64,000 nt of DNA from Sipunculus nudus. Lineage: Eukaryota > Annelida > Sipuncula > Golfingiida > Sipunculidae. The notes beneath the pieces were generated by a model, which did no database searches, was not told where the DNA came from, and saw only the letters and a program-made list of their open reading frames with translations. This document shows, in pieces, positions 26,421 to 39,102 of this stretch; position 1 is the stretch's first letter; every line of letters starts with the position of its first letter. The stretch covers positions 16,739,508 to 16,803,507 of the forward strand of contig CM049313.1 of NCBI GenBank assembly GCA_026874595.1, in the 5' to 3' direction. Position numbers and translations under genes: made by a program.

Positions 26421-27892
26421 GTGAAATGGGCAAGATTTGATTGAAACTCAGACATTTACTTTGTCTGAACAAAGAGTAATGAATTCTGGATTATTCTGAG
26501 CCCCCTGTGTTTATAGTTTTGTCATATGATTACTGCCATCCTCATTCAAAAGAAGTGCAACCACGAGGCCAGCAATCTCCCTAGAAAAAAAGGTTTATAG
26601 TTTTTATATCATATTCAGTTTTGTCAAGGTCTGTCAGCTAATTTAATTTTGTACATATTCCTGCAGTAGTGAATATGTATTATTGAGAGAGAGTAAGACA
26701 GATATAGGGGAAGAGGTTCTGTTAGTTTGGCATTTCATAATGAGTGCCTATAAATGTATACTAGCTGAGCTATTATAAGACCACTTCAGTTTAACCATGG
26801 CAGCTCTGCCATGCAGCAGTGGACCTCTTAAACCAGTGCATTTAACAGAGTAAGTTTATCAGTGGTAAGTCCACCAGTGGGAAATCCATTAAAATGATTA
26901 TTTTCACAGCTGAGGTTCCTGGAGAACTTTAATATGAATAATGCATTGTGGTTTCAGAAAATATTGTAGTTTAAAAAATCTGATGGGTGTTATCTTCAAA
27001 ACCTCATTTTGTGGTTTTCACATGGAGTCAGACCAACTGAAGACAGAATATTTCCATATAGTCGGGTCTCAAGTAAAATTGTCAGCTTTGTTTATGGCTG
27101 GGTTCTCTGAAATGCCTACTCTGAGGAGAGGAATTGATATAGGGCTGTGCCCTGTTTTCCAATCCTCATTGCTTTGTTTTGCAATAAAAATATTGTTTAA
27201 ACCAAATGCCTACTCTGGTGGATTCCCAGTTTAATAACTGTTGTTTTTTTCCAAAGTACTTATTACAATTCATAATAAAGCTATAAGAACAAAGAAAACA
27301 CTTTGCAATGTAGTAGAATTCAAGACTTTTATCAATAACCATATTTTATTAGTGATCTGAATGCTTGAGGTTAGTGAGGCTTATGGTGTTATTACTGTGC
27401 ATCAGTGAAAACCATTATTAATACTTAGGTCAAACACCTCCCTCCTGGCCAATAAATCATTTGAGGATCTCTCTAGTAAAAAAATAACTGTCACTATAAA
27501 TGTAACATGACTGAGCTCAGTGTGAGGCCTCTCTTCCAGAAACAATAGAAAGATGTTAAAGAACCTGCTGGTTAAAATCAGACCTGTTATAGAAGAGACT
27601 TCTCATAAAATGGGAACCGAGTTAAATAAAACGTAAAAAAAGAAATGTGGTGACACCTAGTGGTGACACTAGAAATGCATAATATAAAATCAAAAACCTA
27701 TTTCTAGAAACCAGTCTTGCACATTTATTTATCAGGCCTGTCTCACACATTTATCGGGCCTGTCTCACACATTTATCAGGCATGTTAAACAAATTGGTCA
27801 TCCTGGCATGTTATAGGCTTTGTTTTTTTCTAACAGTAGATTAATCCAGCAGGCATTTGAACCAGTTCCTTTTATTTGTCAATCTGAGTGAT

Positions 27893-28165
27893 GTTACCGG
27901 CTTATGTGGCTCAGGGGTAGAGCGCAGGACTCAAAGCCGGCAGATTGTGAGTTTGAATCTCAGCCAAGGTGGTGAGATTTTTCACGGTTGGCGCCCACCC
28001 CGGGTGAGCGCTCTGCAGGCCTAATGGGAAGGCTGTGCCCAACGGCAATGTTTCACTCACAAATGAGTGGCTTTCCGGGGGTATTTGGTGGTATGACCCA
28101 GTAATGGGTACGATTACACACCCAGGTCCTGCAGGCGCTCCTTAGAGTTAACAAAGGGTTTTGTT
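27893..28165 (+). mobile_element. tRNA-derived SINE
   Basis: Head with A box TGGCTCAGGGG (27907), a D arm GCTCAGGGGTAGAGC, an anticodon region GGACTCAAAGCC and B box GAGTTTGAATCTC (27950). It is followed by about 190 bases of unrelated body, more GC-rich than the surrounding intron. Right boundary approximate; no clear target duplication. Confidence 0.7.
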
Positions 28166-28283
28166 TACTGAATCTGATAAATTAGATAGTGGTGCATGTT
28201 TACTGACAGAAGTACTGTGTCACAGTTGTAATTGCTTAACAATGATAATGATAATAATAATGATAATTGTATTTTTATTTCAG

Positions 28284-28454
28284 AACAAAGTAGAAGAGAT
28301 GACTTGGAAGCACTAGGTCACATGTTTATGTATTTTTTGCGGGGCAGTTTACCATGGCAGGGACTCAAAGCTGATACACTCAAAGAGCGCTATCAGAAGA
28401 TTGGTGATACCAAGCGGGCAACACCCATAGAAGTACTATGTGAAAACTTTCCAG
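28284..28454 (+). CDS. CSNK1G: Casein kinase 1 gamma, C-lobe exon
   Basis: Acceptor atttttatttcag, donor gtaaga. Phase 2-base start (AA completes the Glu codon begun at 21973) and one trailing base. It encodes [20 protein letters not shown] and continues [20 protein letters not shown], then [17 protein letters not shown]. This is the helix F/G part of the C-lobe, with the [10 protein letters not shown] signature shared by all CK1 kinases. Near-identity with known CK1 gamma proteins makes the call secure. The exon sits directly after a (gat/aat) rich intron end, about 120 bases downstream of a tRNA-derived SINE. Confidence 0.97.
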
Positions 28455-29806
28455 GTAAGAAAAAAAGGATAATTATATACCCTCCCTCACACACAGGACC
28501 AGTTTTAATTGCAGTAATTAGCATTTATTAGCTCAGTTGAAGTGACAGCTATTACAGTTGTTTTTCTGGCCCATGAGGGTTCAGCACTAGGTCAAATGAT
28601 CTGGAGCTTGCATTCTGATATAGACAGGCCATTTTGTAAAGTGATCCATTTGATTCCAAGATATTTGTTTAGATGCATTAGTTCACTTTAATAATCATAT
28701 AATGGCTAATATAATCATGTTAACATTAACAGTAGCACTGTCATGTAGTGTAGTGTAATGTAGTGTCATACAATTTTTTTACTTACAAAATATAGGGCCA
28801 TCTTTTCAGTACTCTAATTATTTTAACCTCCCCAGGTTAATCAATACTTTATGTCACATGCAGTTACATCAGCATCTTCTCTTAAATGACTTTAACATAA
28901 ATTATCTCCCAATCCCTGCACTGTGTTATATATATTAATGGCCTGCCTGAATCCACATGCAATACTGATAAAGATTGTGGACTCCATCTCTCTTGCTTGC
29001 ATCAGGTCTTTGAAATTTCTGGTTATCAATATTTTTGTACAGTGAAACCTCAGAAGTTACGACCACGAACAGGACCTCCATTAAGTGGTCGCATTTTTGA
29101 GGTGATCATCTTAGCTAGGTCTAATATAAAGAGCCAAAAAAAAAGAATTAGGACCGTGAAAAAGTGTTGGTTATTTTGAGGTGGTTGCTAAACTGAGGTG
29201 TTCCTTAAGTGAGGTTTTACTGTTTTAGTCTTGCCTGGTGGGACAGACTTATTTTATAGACAACAGATCTGTAAGCTATGGGTGCCCGTTGAGAATCACC
29301 CAAGTATATTGCAAGCAGAGACTCCCAAACCTCTCACAGAACAGTCAATTTTTAATGCATTTCTTTGAATAATTAATTAATTACACAAAAAAACTGAACT
29401 CAAAATCCTACTGCTCATGATCATTCAGTTTGCTTCATCCTCATTCATCTGCCATGGAGTGTGTTCATGTCTGTGTTAATATATTTTTTACAATGATAAT
29501 TGAGTTTCAGCTATGGCCCATGTTACATATGTAGAACTGCCAGTAAATGTAAAAACATCATCTTACATTTCCTGATATCAGATTCAAAATGGCTTCTCCT
29601 CAGTGGCCTTGTGTGGTGTCATGTAAAGTTTATTTGTTTGAAATCAAACAGAAATTGGTTCTCACTCACTGAAACAGGAAATAATGCAGAGAGACTTGCA
29701 CAGACATCACTGTTTGTTAAACAAATAGACTGATAAGTAATGGTAAACTGAAGAGAGATGTTGACACAATCTTGAATAAACTCTGTTTTTCTGTTTGTAT
29801 TTGCAG
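28455..29806 (+). other. Intron of casein kinase 1 gamma
   Basis: About 1.35 kb, phase 1. It contains one MITE (29040-29222) and otherwise nothing recognisable. Confidence 0.9.
29040..29222. mobile_element. Small MITE, pogo-like ends
   Basis: 183 bases with inverted ends CAGTGAAACCTCA and CAGTAAAACCTCA. TA on the left, TT on the right (probably a mutated TA). No coding capacity. Confidence 0.65.
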
Positions 29807-29955
29807 AAGAACTTGCAACATATCTGCGATATGTCAGAAGGTTAGATTTCTTTGAGACACCAGATTATGATTACTTGCGAAAACTCTTCACCGATCTCAT
29901 GGAAAAAAATGGTTCAGACAGGGACTGGCAGTTCGACTGGGTCGGTCGCCAAATG
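29807..29955 (+). CDS. CSNK1G: Casein kinase 1 gamma, end of kinase domain
   Basis: Acceptor gtatttgcag, donor gtaggt. The first two bases complete a split Glu codon, then 49 codons end in phase 0. Residues include [36 protein letters not shown] and the closing QFDWVGRQM. The last corresponds to the conserved DWVG-R/K end of the CK1 gamma kinase domain. The segment between FTDLMEKNG and FDWVG differs from vertebrates, which is usual at this variable loop. The following exon supplies the STPV sequence that follows DWVG in the family. Confidence 0.96.
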
Positions 29956-32494
29956 GTAGGTACCACAGATAAGAAGTACTGAGCACTGCTTGCTTTCTGC
30001 CTGAATGCATTTGCTGCATTTATCATAAAGAATCAGTGTAAGATAGTGAAATTTGAATGAACAGATTTGGGTCACCATTACGTTAAGGAAAGGAGCCAGG
30101 TTCAGTCACATTGACAGGTTCTCCAGGTGATGACCTGCGGCCTAGGTGATGACCTGTGGCCTTGGGGATGACCTGTGGCCTAGGTGATAACCTGTGGCCT
30201 TGGGGATGACCTGTGGCCTAGGTGATGACCTGTGGCTTAGGTGATGACCTGTGGGCTAGGTGATGACCTGTGACCTGAGTGACCAGCTGTCCAGGTGATG
30301 CTATGCAGTCTGATAGATGAACTTTCCCCCAGGTCATCACCTGTGCCTATGTTATGACCACCATCCCATATTATGTATTGATGTATGTCACAGGTCAGCA
30401 GGTGACCTTGATTCCAGGTCAACATTGTTGATTCCAGGTCATAATAATGTAGATATCCAGTGATCACCTAGGCATTAAGGTCTTATGATGACCTTAAAAT
30501 ATGGGTGTTAAATAATGCCTTAAACCCTCCAGTTGTGAGATAGCCAGATGCTCCTGTGAGTTGTTGGCCTGAATTGTTAAGGTTGATGATGACCTGAAGT
30601 TTTAGGTTCAGTAATTACAAAATGACCCTGATGGATCCGTTGGATCCTAGGTTATATCACAGATAGGCATTGATACAAAAAAGGATAATTAAGTCAATTA
30701 AATGATCAGATCCAATGACTTCATGCTGAAATGCATAGACAATATTGGGGTACAGGGGCAAGGATGATGGACAGTGTGACAGCCCAGTTTATGATCCATT
30801 ACAGACACTTGCACTGGCTCAGGTTAATGAATTTGTTCAAGATCAGTAATTTCGGAGTGCAGCCTAATTTACAAGGCAAATTTTGTAGTGTTCATCATTC
30901 ACCTTCAGCAGTATCTGTACATTTTGATTTGTTATGACTTTAACTGTTCAGTTGAAAATAATTATAAATTTTACCTTTAGGTGCACAAGTAAAGTAATTT
31001 ACTCCTCTTTCTGAATTAAAAAAGTGTGTTATAGAAAAGGTGCTGATATATGTGCACATGTTGGCTCACAAGTTGTAGAACTGAATGAAATGTGATAAAT
31101 CCTAAGCGTACATGACCGAGGCAGATCCAGAGTCGGTCTGGACCCACCCCCATTTCAGCAATGCAACCTATTTCCCCAAGGGTATCACACCAATTTTTGT
31201 GGTCTAGACCCTCTCCTATTCCAGACCTGAGGACCTTTTTTAAGGATTTCACATTAGTCCTTTTAGGTTGGATCTCCCTTTTCCCAAACACCTTGATCAG
31301 TAATTTCATATTCAAGCTAGGCCCAGACAAGTGAAATAGCTCGTGTAGTTAAAGATATTGTAAATAAGCTTAAACCCTGTTGCAGGTTTAAGCAGACAAA
31401 TTACTCATGTGCATCCTTAAGCTTGACAGCTTTGTCCTGCTAGTAGTTGTAGTTGACAATGTAATCTTAAATATGTAGTGACCTAGGGCTCTCACACCCT
31501 GATTTCCTGGAAATCTTAGAATTTAATTGTTAAATTCTTGAATATCCTGGAAATTCAGGGATAATTGTTCTATGGCTAGGATTCCTAGTCGTTCAAAAAT
31601 TATCCAGGGATATCCAGAATATGTAACATATTTAGGACAAATCCACTTACTCCTATCTTTCAAAGATTGATTCATCTTCAATGCTTTTTTACCTTAAGTG
31701 CTTTGTTACTCTAAAATTTCTTGAAATTTAGTTTGTTAAAGGTGTGGGAACCATTAGGCTGTTTTGATAGCTATTAAGGATATTTATTATTCAAGAACAA
31801 TAAATGTAGTTATGCTGTGTTTTTGGTCAAGAGTATAGATGAACATAGAATTACTGGATTAAAAAGTTTAAAGTCACTAAAATATTGAAGAAGGGAATAT
31901 TGATTGGATTTCCTGCCATTATGGACATCTGTATTAATTTTATTGATCAGGGTCATTTATGAGCATGACGTTAGTAACAGGTTTCAGAAGATTGCATTAA
32001 ATTATCTAGTTATTTTAAGTGTCCTAGATAAACCTCTGATTTATAAATAATAAAACTGCAATATTGAATGTGGTAAGTGCATGGCACTTCCAAAGAGGCT
32101 ATGCCCTTGGCCAGTTGGTGTTTGTACGGTCACAATGGTGGCAGCCATGTTTACTTAACAACCGAATTGTATCATAGACTAAGGTCACTGGTATGAATTT
32201 TTTACATCAGATTAACTGGGGAATTTTTTAATGTAGCGATGGAAATATAGACCCTAGAATCTATGTTGGTAAATAATATATAAATATATATTCCCTAAAT
32301 ATATATTGGTGAATAATAAATGAATATGTGTATTTATTATATGCATATCTGTGTGTATTTGTTGAAGTGCTGATTGTGATTATCCAGGTGGGGGTGCTGA
32401 GTGTACTATATACCGTAAAAACTTGAGTATAAGCCATCTCCACAGACAAAGTGAGGTAAACTCATGGAACATGAGTGTGTATCGTTTTTTCCAG
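29956..32494 (+). other. Intron of casein kinase 1 gamma
   Basis: About 2.5 kb, phase 0. It starts with a minisatellite of about 20-base units (30125-30300). A sequence resembling a transposon end (taccgtaaaaacttgag) lies at 32412-32428 just before the next exon, but no partner end was found. Confidence 0.85.
30125..30300. repeat. Minisatellite, about 20-base unit
   Basis: About eight copies of AGGTGATGACCTGTGGCCT with single-base changes. Each unit contains the TGACCT half-site. Related but scattered AGGTCA/TGACCT motifs continue to about 30440. Confidence 0.8.
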
Positions 32495-32590
32495 CAGTCA
32501 ACGCCGGTGTCAGGCACAAAAGTACCCGACGCCCTCTCTCCTCCAATCGACAGCACACAGCGTGAGCGACACATCAGCACTCCGCACAAA
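32495..32590 (+). CDS. CSNK1G: Casein kinase 1 gamma, tail exon 1 (STPV segment)
   Basis: Pyrimidine tract tcgttttttccag then CAG TCA ACG, donor gtaaga, phase 0 on both sides. It encodes 32 residues: QSTPVSGTKVPDALSPP then IDSTQRERHISTPHK. The STPV start matches the PTPVG/STPVG that follows the kinase domain in CK1 gamma, and the rest is the poorly conserved, Ser/Thr/Pro-rich tail. The acceptor is a tandem ccagcag, so the first Gln may be included or skipped; family comparison fits starting at TCA (32498). Identification rests on position, phase, splice sites and the STPV motif, because the rest of the tail is variable. Confidence 0.82.
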
Positions 32591-35500
32591 GTAAGATCGC
32601 TGTGCCTCTATCGTTAATGTGCATGCTACTCGCTGTCACTTCCCTCTAGTACTCCTCTCTGACCATGCTTATGGGAGTAGGGACCACCTTGATTTCCCCG
32701 CACATCGGTCGCTGATTTGCTTTGCTTTAGGGTAGTTTGGTTTCATTGTATGTACAGATGGCTTCAGCTAAAGCAGTCACAGTCTTTGGGCGATGTTTCT
32801 AGCCTTTGGGCAATGTTTCTAGCTCATGACTTATTGTATATTTAATGTATATGATTACATATATTTCTTGGTAAAGTAATTTTTTGAATTTGCTGTTTTG
32901 ACCTACAGCTGCCTAAAAAACCATATATTGCTGCACGGTATTAATGTATTATTTACATATCAAATGTAATGAGTTGTAAGCATTAAGGCTGTGAAATTTA
33001 TGAAACCAAAAAAAAAGTGTTTTTCCACAAGGTACTCATTTATTTTGAGTAATTTTTTGATACTCTTTACAGAAATTATTACACATTAAATTCAGGTTTA
33101 TAATTTACATAAGATATTTAAGTTAATCTAAAAATGTCGAGAAGCAATTGGCCACGGTTGTGCAGCTGATTATCAACTGTTAACATTTCATATGTACATG
33201 TGTGTTTTGTATGTTGACATGTGACTGGTAGTGTATGAGTGTGTAACAGTAAGTGAAGGAATGACATATAAAATATATAAGATGCAAGCCAAAAAATAAA
33301 AAAGGTACTTTGTTACTTGGTTTTGTATTCTGGTTAAATTACCACCAGTGACATTGCCCTCATAACTACTATCATATGTGAAGACTTTTATATATGTGTA
33401 GGAACACAGGTCGGGCATATCATTTACAGGTGTTGTTGATAGTACTCATTAACAGAGTCACAGACACAATTTGATCTCATATAGATTTTTATACTTTTAT
33501 TCAAATGAAGGTAAAAATGCTTATATTAGTCCAGAAAGAAGCATGGTAGGAAAAAAGGGGGAAAAAAGTAATGGGATATTGGAATTTTAGTTTTGCATGA
33601 GCCAGTTGAAAATAGGTAGCTCTAACTTGGTGCTTAAGTAATGCACATTTTTTAATTTAAATTATCAAATAACATTAAAATGCCTTAAAAATTATAAAAA
33701 ACATGAATATTTATACCATATGTAAGAATATATTACTAAGTTTAAAATATAGTGTACTTTTTGAGTGCAATGTTTATTTTAATGAATATTTGATTGAATT
33801 TAAATGAAAGATTTTACAGTGATGCTATCTTAAAGAGGGTAGAAGACTCATGGCGTTTAATACTGGGTGTTTTAAAGTCAGTTATACGTGTGTATTTGGA
33901 CACTTAAATTTGGACACTTATTAAATCACAGGTTTCTAGGATACCTAACCACGGGGAGCTGTCCAGTATCACAGATGTCATTATTATTTGTATTAAAGTC
34001 ATTATTGTTTGTATAAAAGTGCTGTTCAGTTTATCACAAAATTTGAGGGTCCTGGATGTCACAAAAATGATTATAGGCTGTTTCTACCCCTTATGTCCAA
34101 CAATTGTTTCCTTTGTAAATTTTATTTATTAACTTTTTAGAGAAAAATGGTTATAAAAGGAAGAAGATTAATGGACTTAAGTTTCAATTTGGTAAATAAA
34201 CATCTACCTTGAACAGTATTTAAGAAACAGAATTATTTTAAAATATGAGAAAACAGTCTATACTGTGGTTGCCTTTTTGTTCGCGAGGGTTTTAATTTCG
34301 CGATATTCGCGAATGGGAAATAATCGCGAAAATGAAACCCTCGGGAATAATCGGCCAATTGAGAATGTCCTTCTTATTTAGTGTAATCAATACTTGTATG
34401 GTAATAGGTTAAAACAGAGAGAATTTGTTTTATAAATTACATCCTTGCAGGTATAGGGAAATGCAAGCCTTAAATTTGAACTAAACCACCTATGCTGTGT
34501 GTGCGGGCCTATCATTATAAAAGAAAATGTCACAAACTCATGACTTATTCTCATTTTATAATACACACAGGTATATGGCTTTGCCAAAGATTTGATATAG
34601 GTTCTTGTGAGATCGCGAAAATGAAACCCTCGCAAAACATTAAAAATGGAAAAATCGCGAAATTTCAGCCTCGCGAATATGAAGCCAACCACAGTATTTG
34701 ACAACATAGTGGTGTAACAAAATGTGATATAAATCAGGTTGAGTTTAATATATACCCCTGTAGGATTTAATCCTGCCAATTAATCTATCAGGTCAGTCCC
34801 TCTAGAAAAAAAAGCTTCTAGATTACATTCATTACACCCAGTATGCCAGCAGCATGTTAGTTTATCTATAACTGAGTTTTTTGGCCAGATATCAGTCTTT
34901 AGTACCTTAAATTAATCCAATTACAGAACCCCATATGAAAAGTCCTGATTCTAAAAAATAGGCCGGGACCAATAAGTCTCACCAAAATAGTTTCACTTTC
35001 AGGTAATTCTTGCTTGACTTTACATTTTCAAAGCCTTCTAGTGTACTAGATCTCTGAGAAAAAAAATAATCTAACTTTCTTTAAAAACTTTTTCCACATA
35101 ATTGCCAAATTACCAAGCTTTGAACAGTTGTTTTTTCTGGTACCTGTTAAAATAATCCGTCGATCTGGAGATGTGAAATTCACAGAATAAGAAGGCACAT
35201 CTTAACGACCTGATGGAGAATGATGTTGAGCACACTATCAGTGTTGCCATCTGGTGGTGCAATGGAGAACAAAACCCACTTGTTTATCCACCTAGTGGTG
35301 TAATGAAGAAAATCCATATGGTCAGCATAGCAAATTGTTTGCAAAAAAATGATGTACATGTCTGGTACAAGGATGGTTTTTGACATGCATTTATGTCCAG
35401 CAAAAGATTTATCACTTCAAATTAAAAAAAAAAAAATTTCATGTACAGGGTAATTAAAAAATAAAGAAATGAATTAAACTTTGGTGGGGGTGCTATTTTC

Positions 35501-38500
35501 ATTATTATTCTAAAGCTACACTTTTCAGGTCAAGTTATGGACATGAATCCTTTACTGTCACCCTCATTTGATAAAGGCTAGCTTTGAAGTTTATTTATTG
35601 TTCATATTGATTCAAACCCTATAATCAATACCTGGGGAAATATGGGGGGGCAAATGGTTGTCTAATTAATCACAGCAATTTTTTAAAACTTAAATAATGA
35701 ACTACACATGTATGGATGTTCTGTAGATACTCTTAGTGGTGTCAGGTGTGATTCTGGAAATTTGGGTTTTAAGCAAAATTAGCGGCAGGAAACTATAGCA
35801 TGTGGGTGAGCTTGCTTGCTATTGGCGAGCCATTCACATATGCTTTACCTAAATAATAATTGTTATCATATAATATACTTATTAATTATATTAGTTGAAT
35901 AAGCATTTGTAGTTTCAGCATGTGGTTTTGGAGAACCTTATACAATTTATTATTGTATTTTTTTTTACATAGTATTGTTATTTATTAACAATATCATATT
36001 GCACATTCATTTCATAGATATTCAGACCTTGGTTCATAAATGCCCATTTGAACACAGTAGTGGAGGCTTTGCTCAATGTAGTTCACTGGTAGTGGTCTGA
36101 CACATATGGCTGTTGGCTGTACCCCCAACCCCACCTAGTGGTAGAGGACACCACCAGTGGCCATGCTTGTAGTTTTGTTTTCTCGTCACCTGTGTGGGGT
36201 TTCTCCTGTAGTGTCCAATTAGAGTTGTTAGAACCAGCATGTGCTGTAGATCATGAATGCCTATGTATTACAGATGCTCGTCATAAAGATACTAAATTAA
36301 GACATTTTGGCTTACTATCTTTGGTTGATTAGCTGCAGCTTATAAATGTTCAAACAATTTTTGATTGATTCTACTTTCGATTTGACTTATATGTGACACA
36401 TACAAAATGTGTATTTATGGTGGCCATTTAATAAAACTAAGATTAGTAAGAGGAAGAAACTTCATTATTAAATAATAATCTGAAATGGTTACTAAGGTGA
36501 AATTTTTTGTTGCTAGTTAAATACACAGATAACACACAGGTTTACTTTCCCTATAATATGCTGTATGTTAGCAATCCAGAGAATAAGTAATTTTAATTGA
36601 GTTAACGAGGTAAGCAGGATGGCGGAATTCAATGTTATTTCCAAATGAGAAAAACCAAAATAACCCGACAGAATAGGGGTGGCACCTGGAGGTACTGTAG
36701 TTCTTTCTAAAGAGTAACTACTTAGAATAACTTTTGAAAGATCATCCTTATGAGCGCTGGTCAAATATTTGGACACCTGAAATTCCCTGTACTTTTATGA
36801 ATAGGGGAGTGGTGTGCAAATGTTTTACACATGCAGAGAGCCTTGAGCAGTAAAATTCGAGACTAGATGGAAAAGGTCTGAAATAAAATGTTATGAATTT
36901 ATCTCTCATATATGGCCATATATGATTCAGGATGAGGTGTTAAAATCATCCAGTAATGCTCTAAATTGCAGTTTTATAAAAGAAATTAAAATTCAAACAA
37001 TTTTGAGAAAATATAAAGTCATAATTTTATTAAATTTATGACAATAATATTGTCACACAAATGCATATATATTCTTTACTTAACTTAGTGAGGCTTTTGA
37101 ACAATTAAAATATCTTTTTTTTCCCCTTTTTAGTTTATTGGTCACTCAGTTTCTTTCTATATGGCTTATGCACACCTGTCAATCATCAGGAAGTAGACAG
37201 GAACTGCTTGCACAGGGGTTAGTTTCAAGAACAAGCTTGTGATTGGGAGTGGTTAATTTTCAGAGCACCTTTTGGTTGCTCTATTTGGTAGGGCTTGAAT
37301 CAGAGCAATGCCTGGTTATAAATGGGTTATCAGGTCATTTTCTTAAGATCTTGATGGGCTTCTTAAAATTTTGCTTTGTAGAAAAAATAAAATTCTGGTG
37401 TTGGATTGTATGAAATGATGTATCTCTTTAAAAAATACATTTTTTTTTGTGTCTATCATATATTATTGAAAAGCTTTCTGAATGAACTTGCCATTAATTA
37501 AAAGATCTTTATGAAAGAGGAAGTATGGTATTGTGAATAAATATTTGAGTAGTTTTTATAATTGTTAAGTTGTTACATAATTTGGGTCAAATAGTAATAA
37601 TTTACTTACATCCAGCAACTTTAGGCTGGATTTTCAGGTGTCTTGGAAGGATTCTTTGCATCACTACTATACATGAAGCAGCAATATAGCTAGATCTGGC
37701 AGCTTTTGATGTTACTCATTAAAGCTGATGAAGCAACCTTATTTGATCCATTAAGAACCACAACTTAAATGGCATTACTTATTGTCAGATGCTTTACAGG
37801 GTTCTCACCAAAATGTATTTCTTAAATTTTCCTGGAATTTGCCAAATGTTCCTTGAAATGCCTGGGAAATCATTATATGGTTTACAAAGCAATCATTAAC
37901 TAATTTTTGGCATTGCATATGTACAGTGTGTAAGCCAACCAGGAAGTCATTTGGGGATGATAATTCTTGAAATTCTTACTGAGATAAAAATGTTTTGAAA
38001 TGTCTCTAATTAACAATATAGCCAGGAACTGTTGATTCCTGGAAATTAGGGAAATCTTGGGACACTTCTTAATTTAATTTGCTTTCTTTTCGGCACGAGA
38101 ACCCTGAATGAAGTTCCATGGGCATTTGGTTTTGCTTAAACATGTGTATGCTTTATTTGGCAGAGAAGTTAGATAGACTTGGGTCAGAATATTGTGTTTA
38201 TTAAGTCAGATTTGTGCTTCTTTTGTGTTAATCATACAGAGCTTTTTATCATTTTGTTTGCTTCTGCCTGAATGGATTACATTGTGATAATACTCAGGAT
38301 CCCATCTGATAGGACAAGGGATTATTTATACCCAATTATCCCTTCAGGTAGGGCCATACGTAATATGAAAGAATAATTGTTTCATGTAAAGAATTTACCC
38401 TTAATAAGGTTCGTGAAATTTGGATGATCCCCTTATTGGATTATGAAAAAGTTTTTAACCACTTGTTCCATTATTTTGTGATAAGAGTGGTACTATTATT

Positions 38501-38991
38501 ATTCCATACAAAACTTAGATTCTCACACAGAAAGTTACCAGATAAAAAAGAAATAATTGAGATGTATAGAGTAATTGTTCCAATTACAAGTCTCCTTTTT
38601 TCCAGAAAACCAATGTCCAAGATATCTAACATTTCCTGTAGATATCTAGAGCAAGCATGAGATATTATTATTGTAAAATTGTGTATTTATTCAGAATAAT
38701 GTGTTGAAACTGGAAAGAAAAAGAGCAGTTGAATTTCCACATTCTGGTTAACCAAACCCTCTTTAGTAGGGACTTATTATGTATAAACATGGCTGGTAAG
38801 GTTTGACTCTAGTATGGTTGATACATATAGTGTAAATCTGTTGTACGTGAGCACCCCTCCATTAATTCGAATACCATAAAGCACATGATGTTGCTGAATG
38901 TGTGCACGTGACTTGTGACAGCCAGTGCCGTTGATGTGCACATGCTAGCATATGTGGACCGTTCCAGTATGGATGTTTGCACTCGTTCCAG
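32591..38991 (+). other. Intron of casein kinase 1 gamma
   Basis: About 6.4 kb, phase 0. The only clear element is the 432-base MITE at 34263-34694. The rest is strongly AT-rich without convincing exons. Confidence 0.8.
34263..34694. mobile_element. MITE, 432 bases, CTGTGGTTG ends
   Basis: Inverted ends CTGTGGTTGCCTTTTTGTTC and CTGTGGTTGGCTTCATATTC, followed in both by CGCGAGG and further TTTCGCGA motifs, flanked by TA on both sides. No transposase. The long open frame crossing it on the minus strand is not a gene. Confidence 0.75.
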
Positions 38992-39102
38992 CAGTCGACC
39001 AATCCGAGAGGGACGGCGTGGGGCGAACCGACAGGGCGACTCTCTGGCAACCTGTTGGGGGCCAACCTAACCCCGGCAGATAGGCATGGGGGCTCCGTAC
39101 AG
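38992..39102 (+). CDS. CSNK1G: Casein kinase 1 gamma, tail exon 2 (LTPADRHG segment)
   Basis: Acceptor actcgttccag, donor gtacag, phase 0 on both sides, 37 codons. It encodes QSTNPRGTAWGEPTGRLSG then NLLGANLTPADRHGGSVQ. The NLTPADRHGSVQ stretch is typical of invertebrate CK1 gamma tails as I recall them. The exon is much more GC-rich than the introns around it. Its acceptor is a second ccagcag tandem site, with the same CAGTC start as the previous tail exon. It joins in frame to [10 protein letters not shown] of the next exon. It could be constitutive or a cassette exon: it is a multiple of three and phase 0, so skipping would keep the frame. Confidence 0.82.

Larger units (their letters stand above)
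21974..28283 (+). other. Intron of casein kinase 1 gamma
   Basis: About 6.3 kb. It holds the first Helitron-like element (22195-24136), a 159-base repeat copy at 25170, a possible SINE fragment at about 26338, and the tRNA-derived SINE at 27893. No exon-like segment was seen between these. Confidence 0.85.

Noticed and set aside
30125-30300. CRISPR-like array
   Set aside because: Units are directly adjacent without unique spacers and the DNA is animal; it is a minisatellite.
34387-34779. 130-codon minus-strand open frame
   Set aside because: It crosses the right half of a MITE and its boundary, so it is not a conserved coding unit.
36750-36790. TTTGGACACCTG resembling a Tc1-type transposon end
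   Set aside because: No partner end or target duplication could be found.
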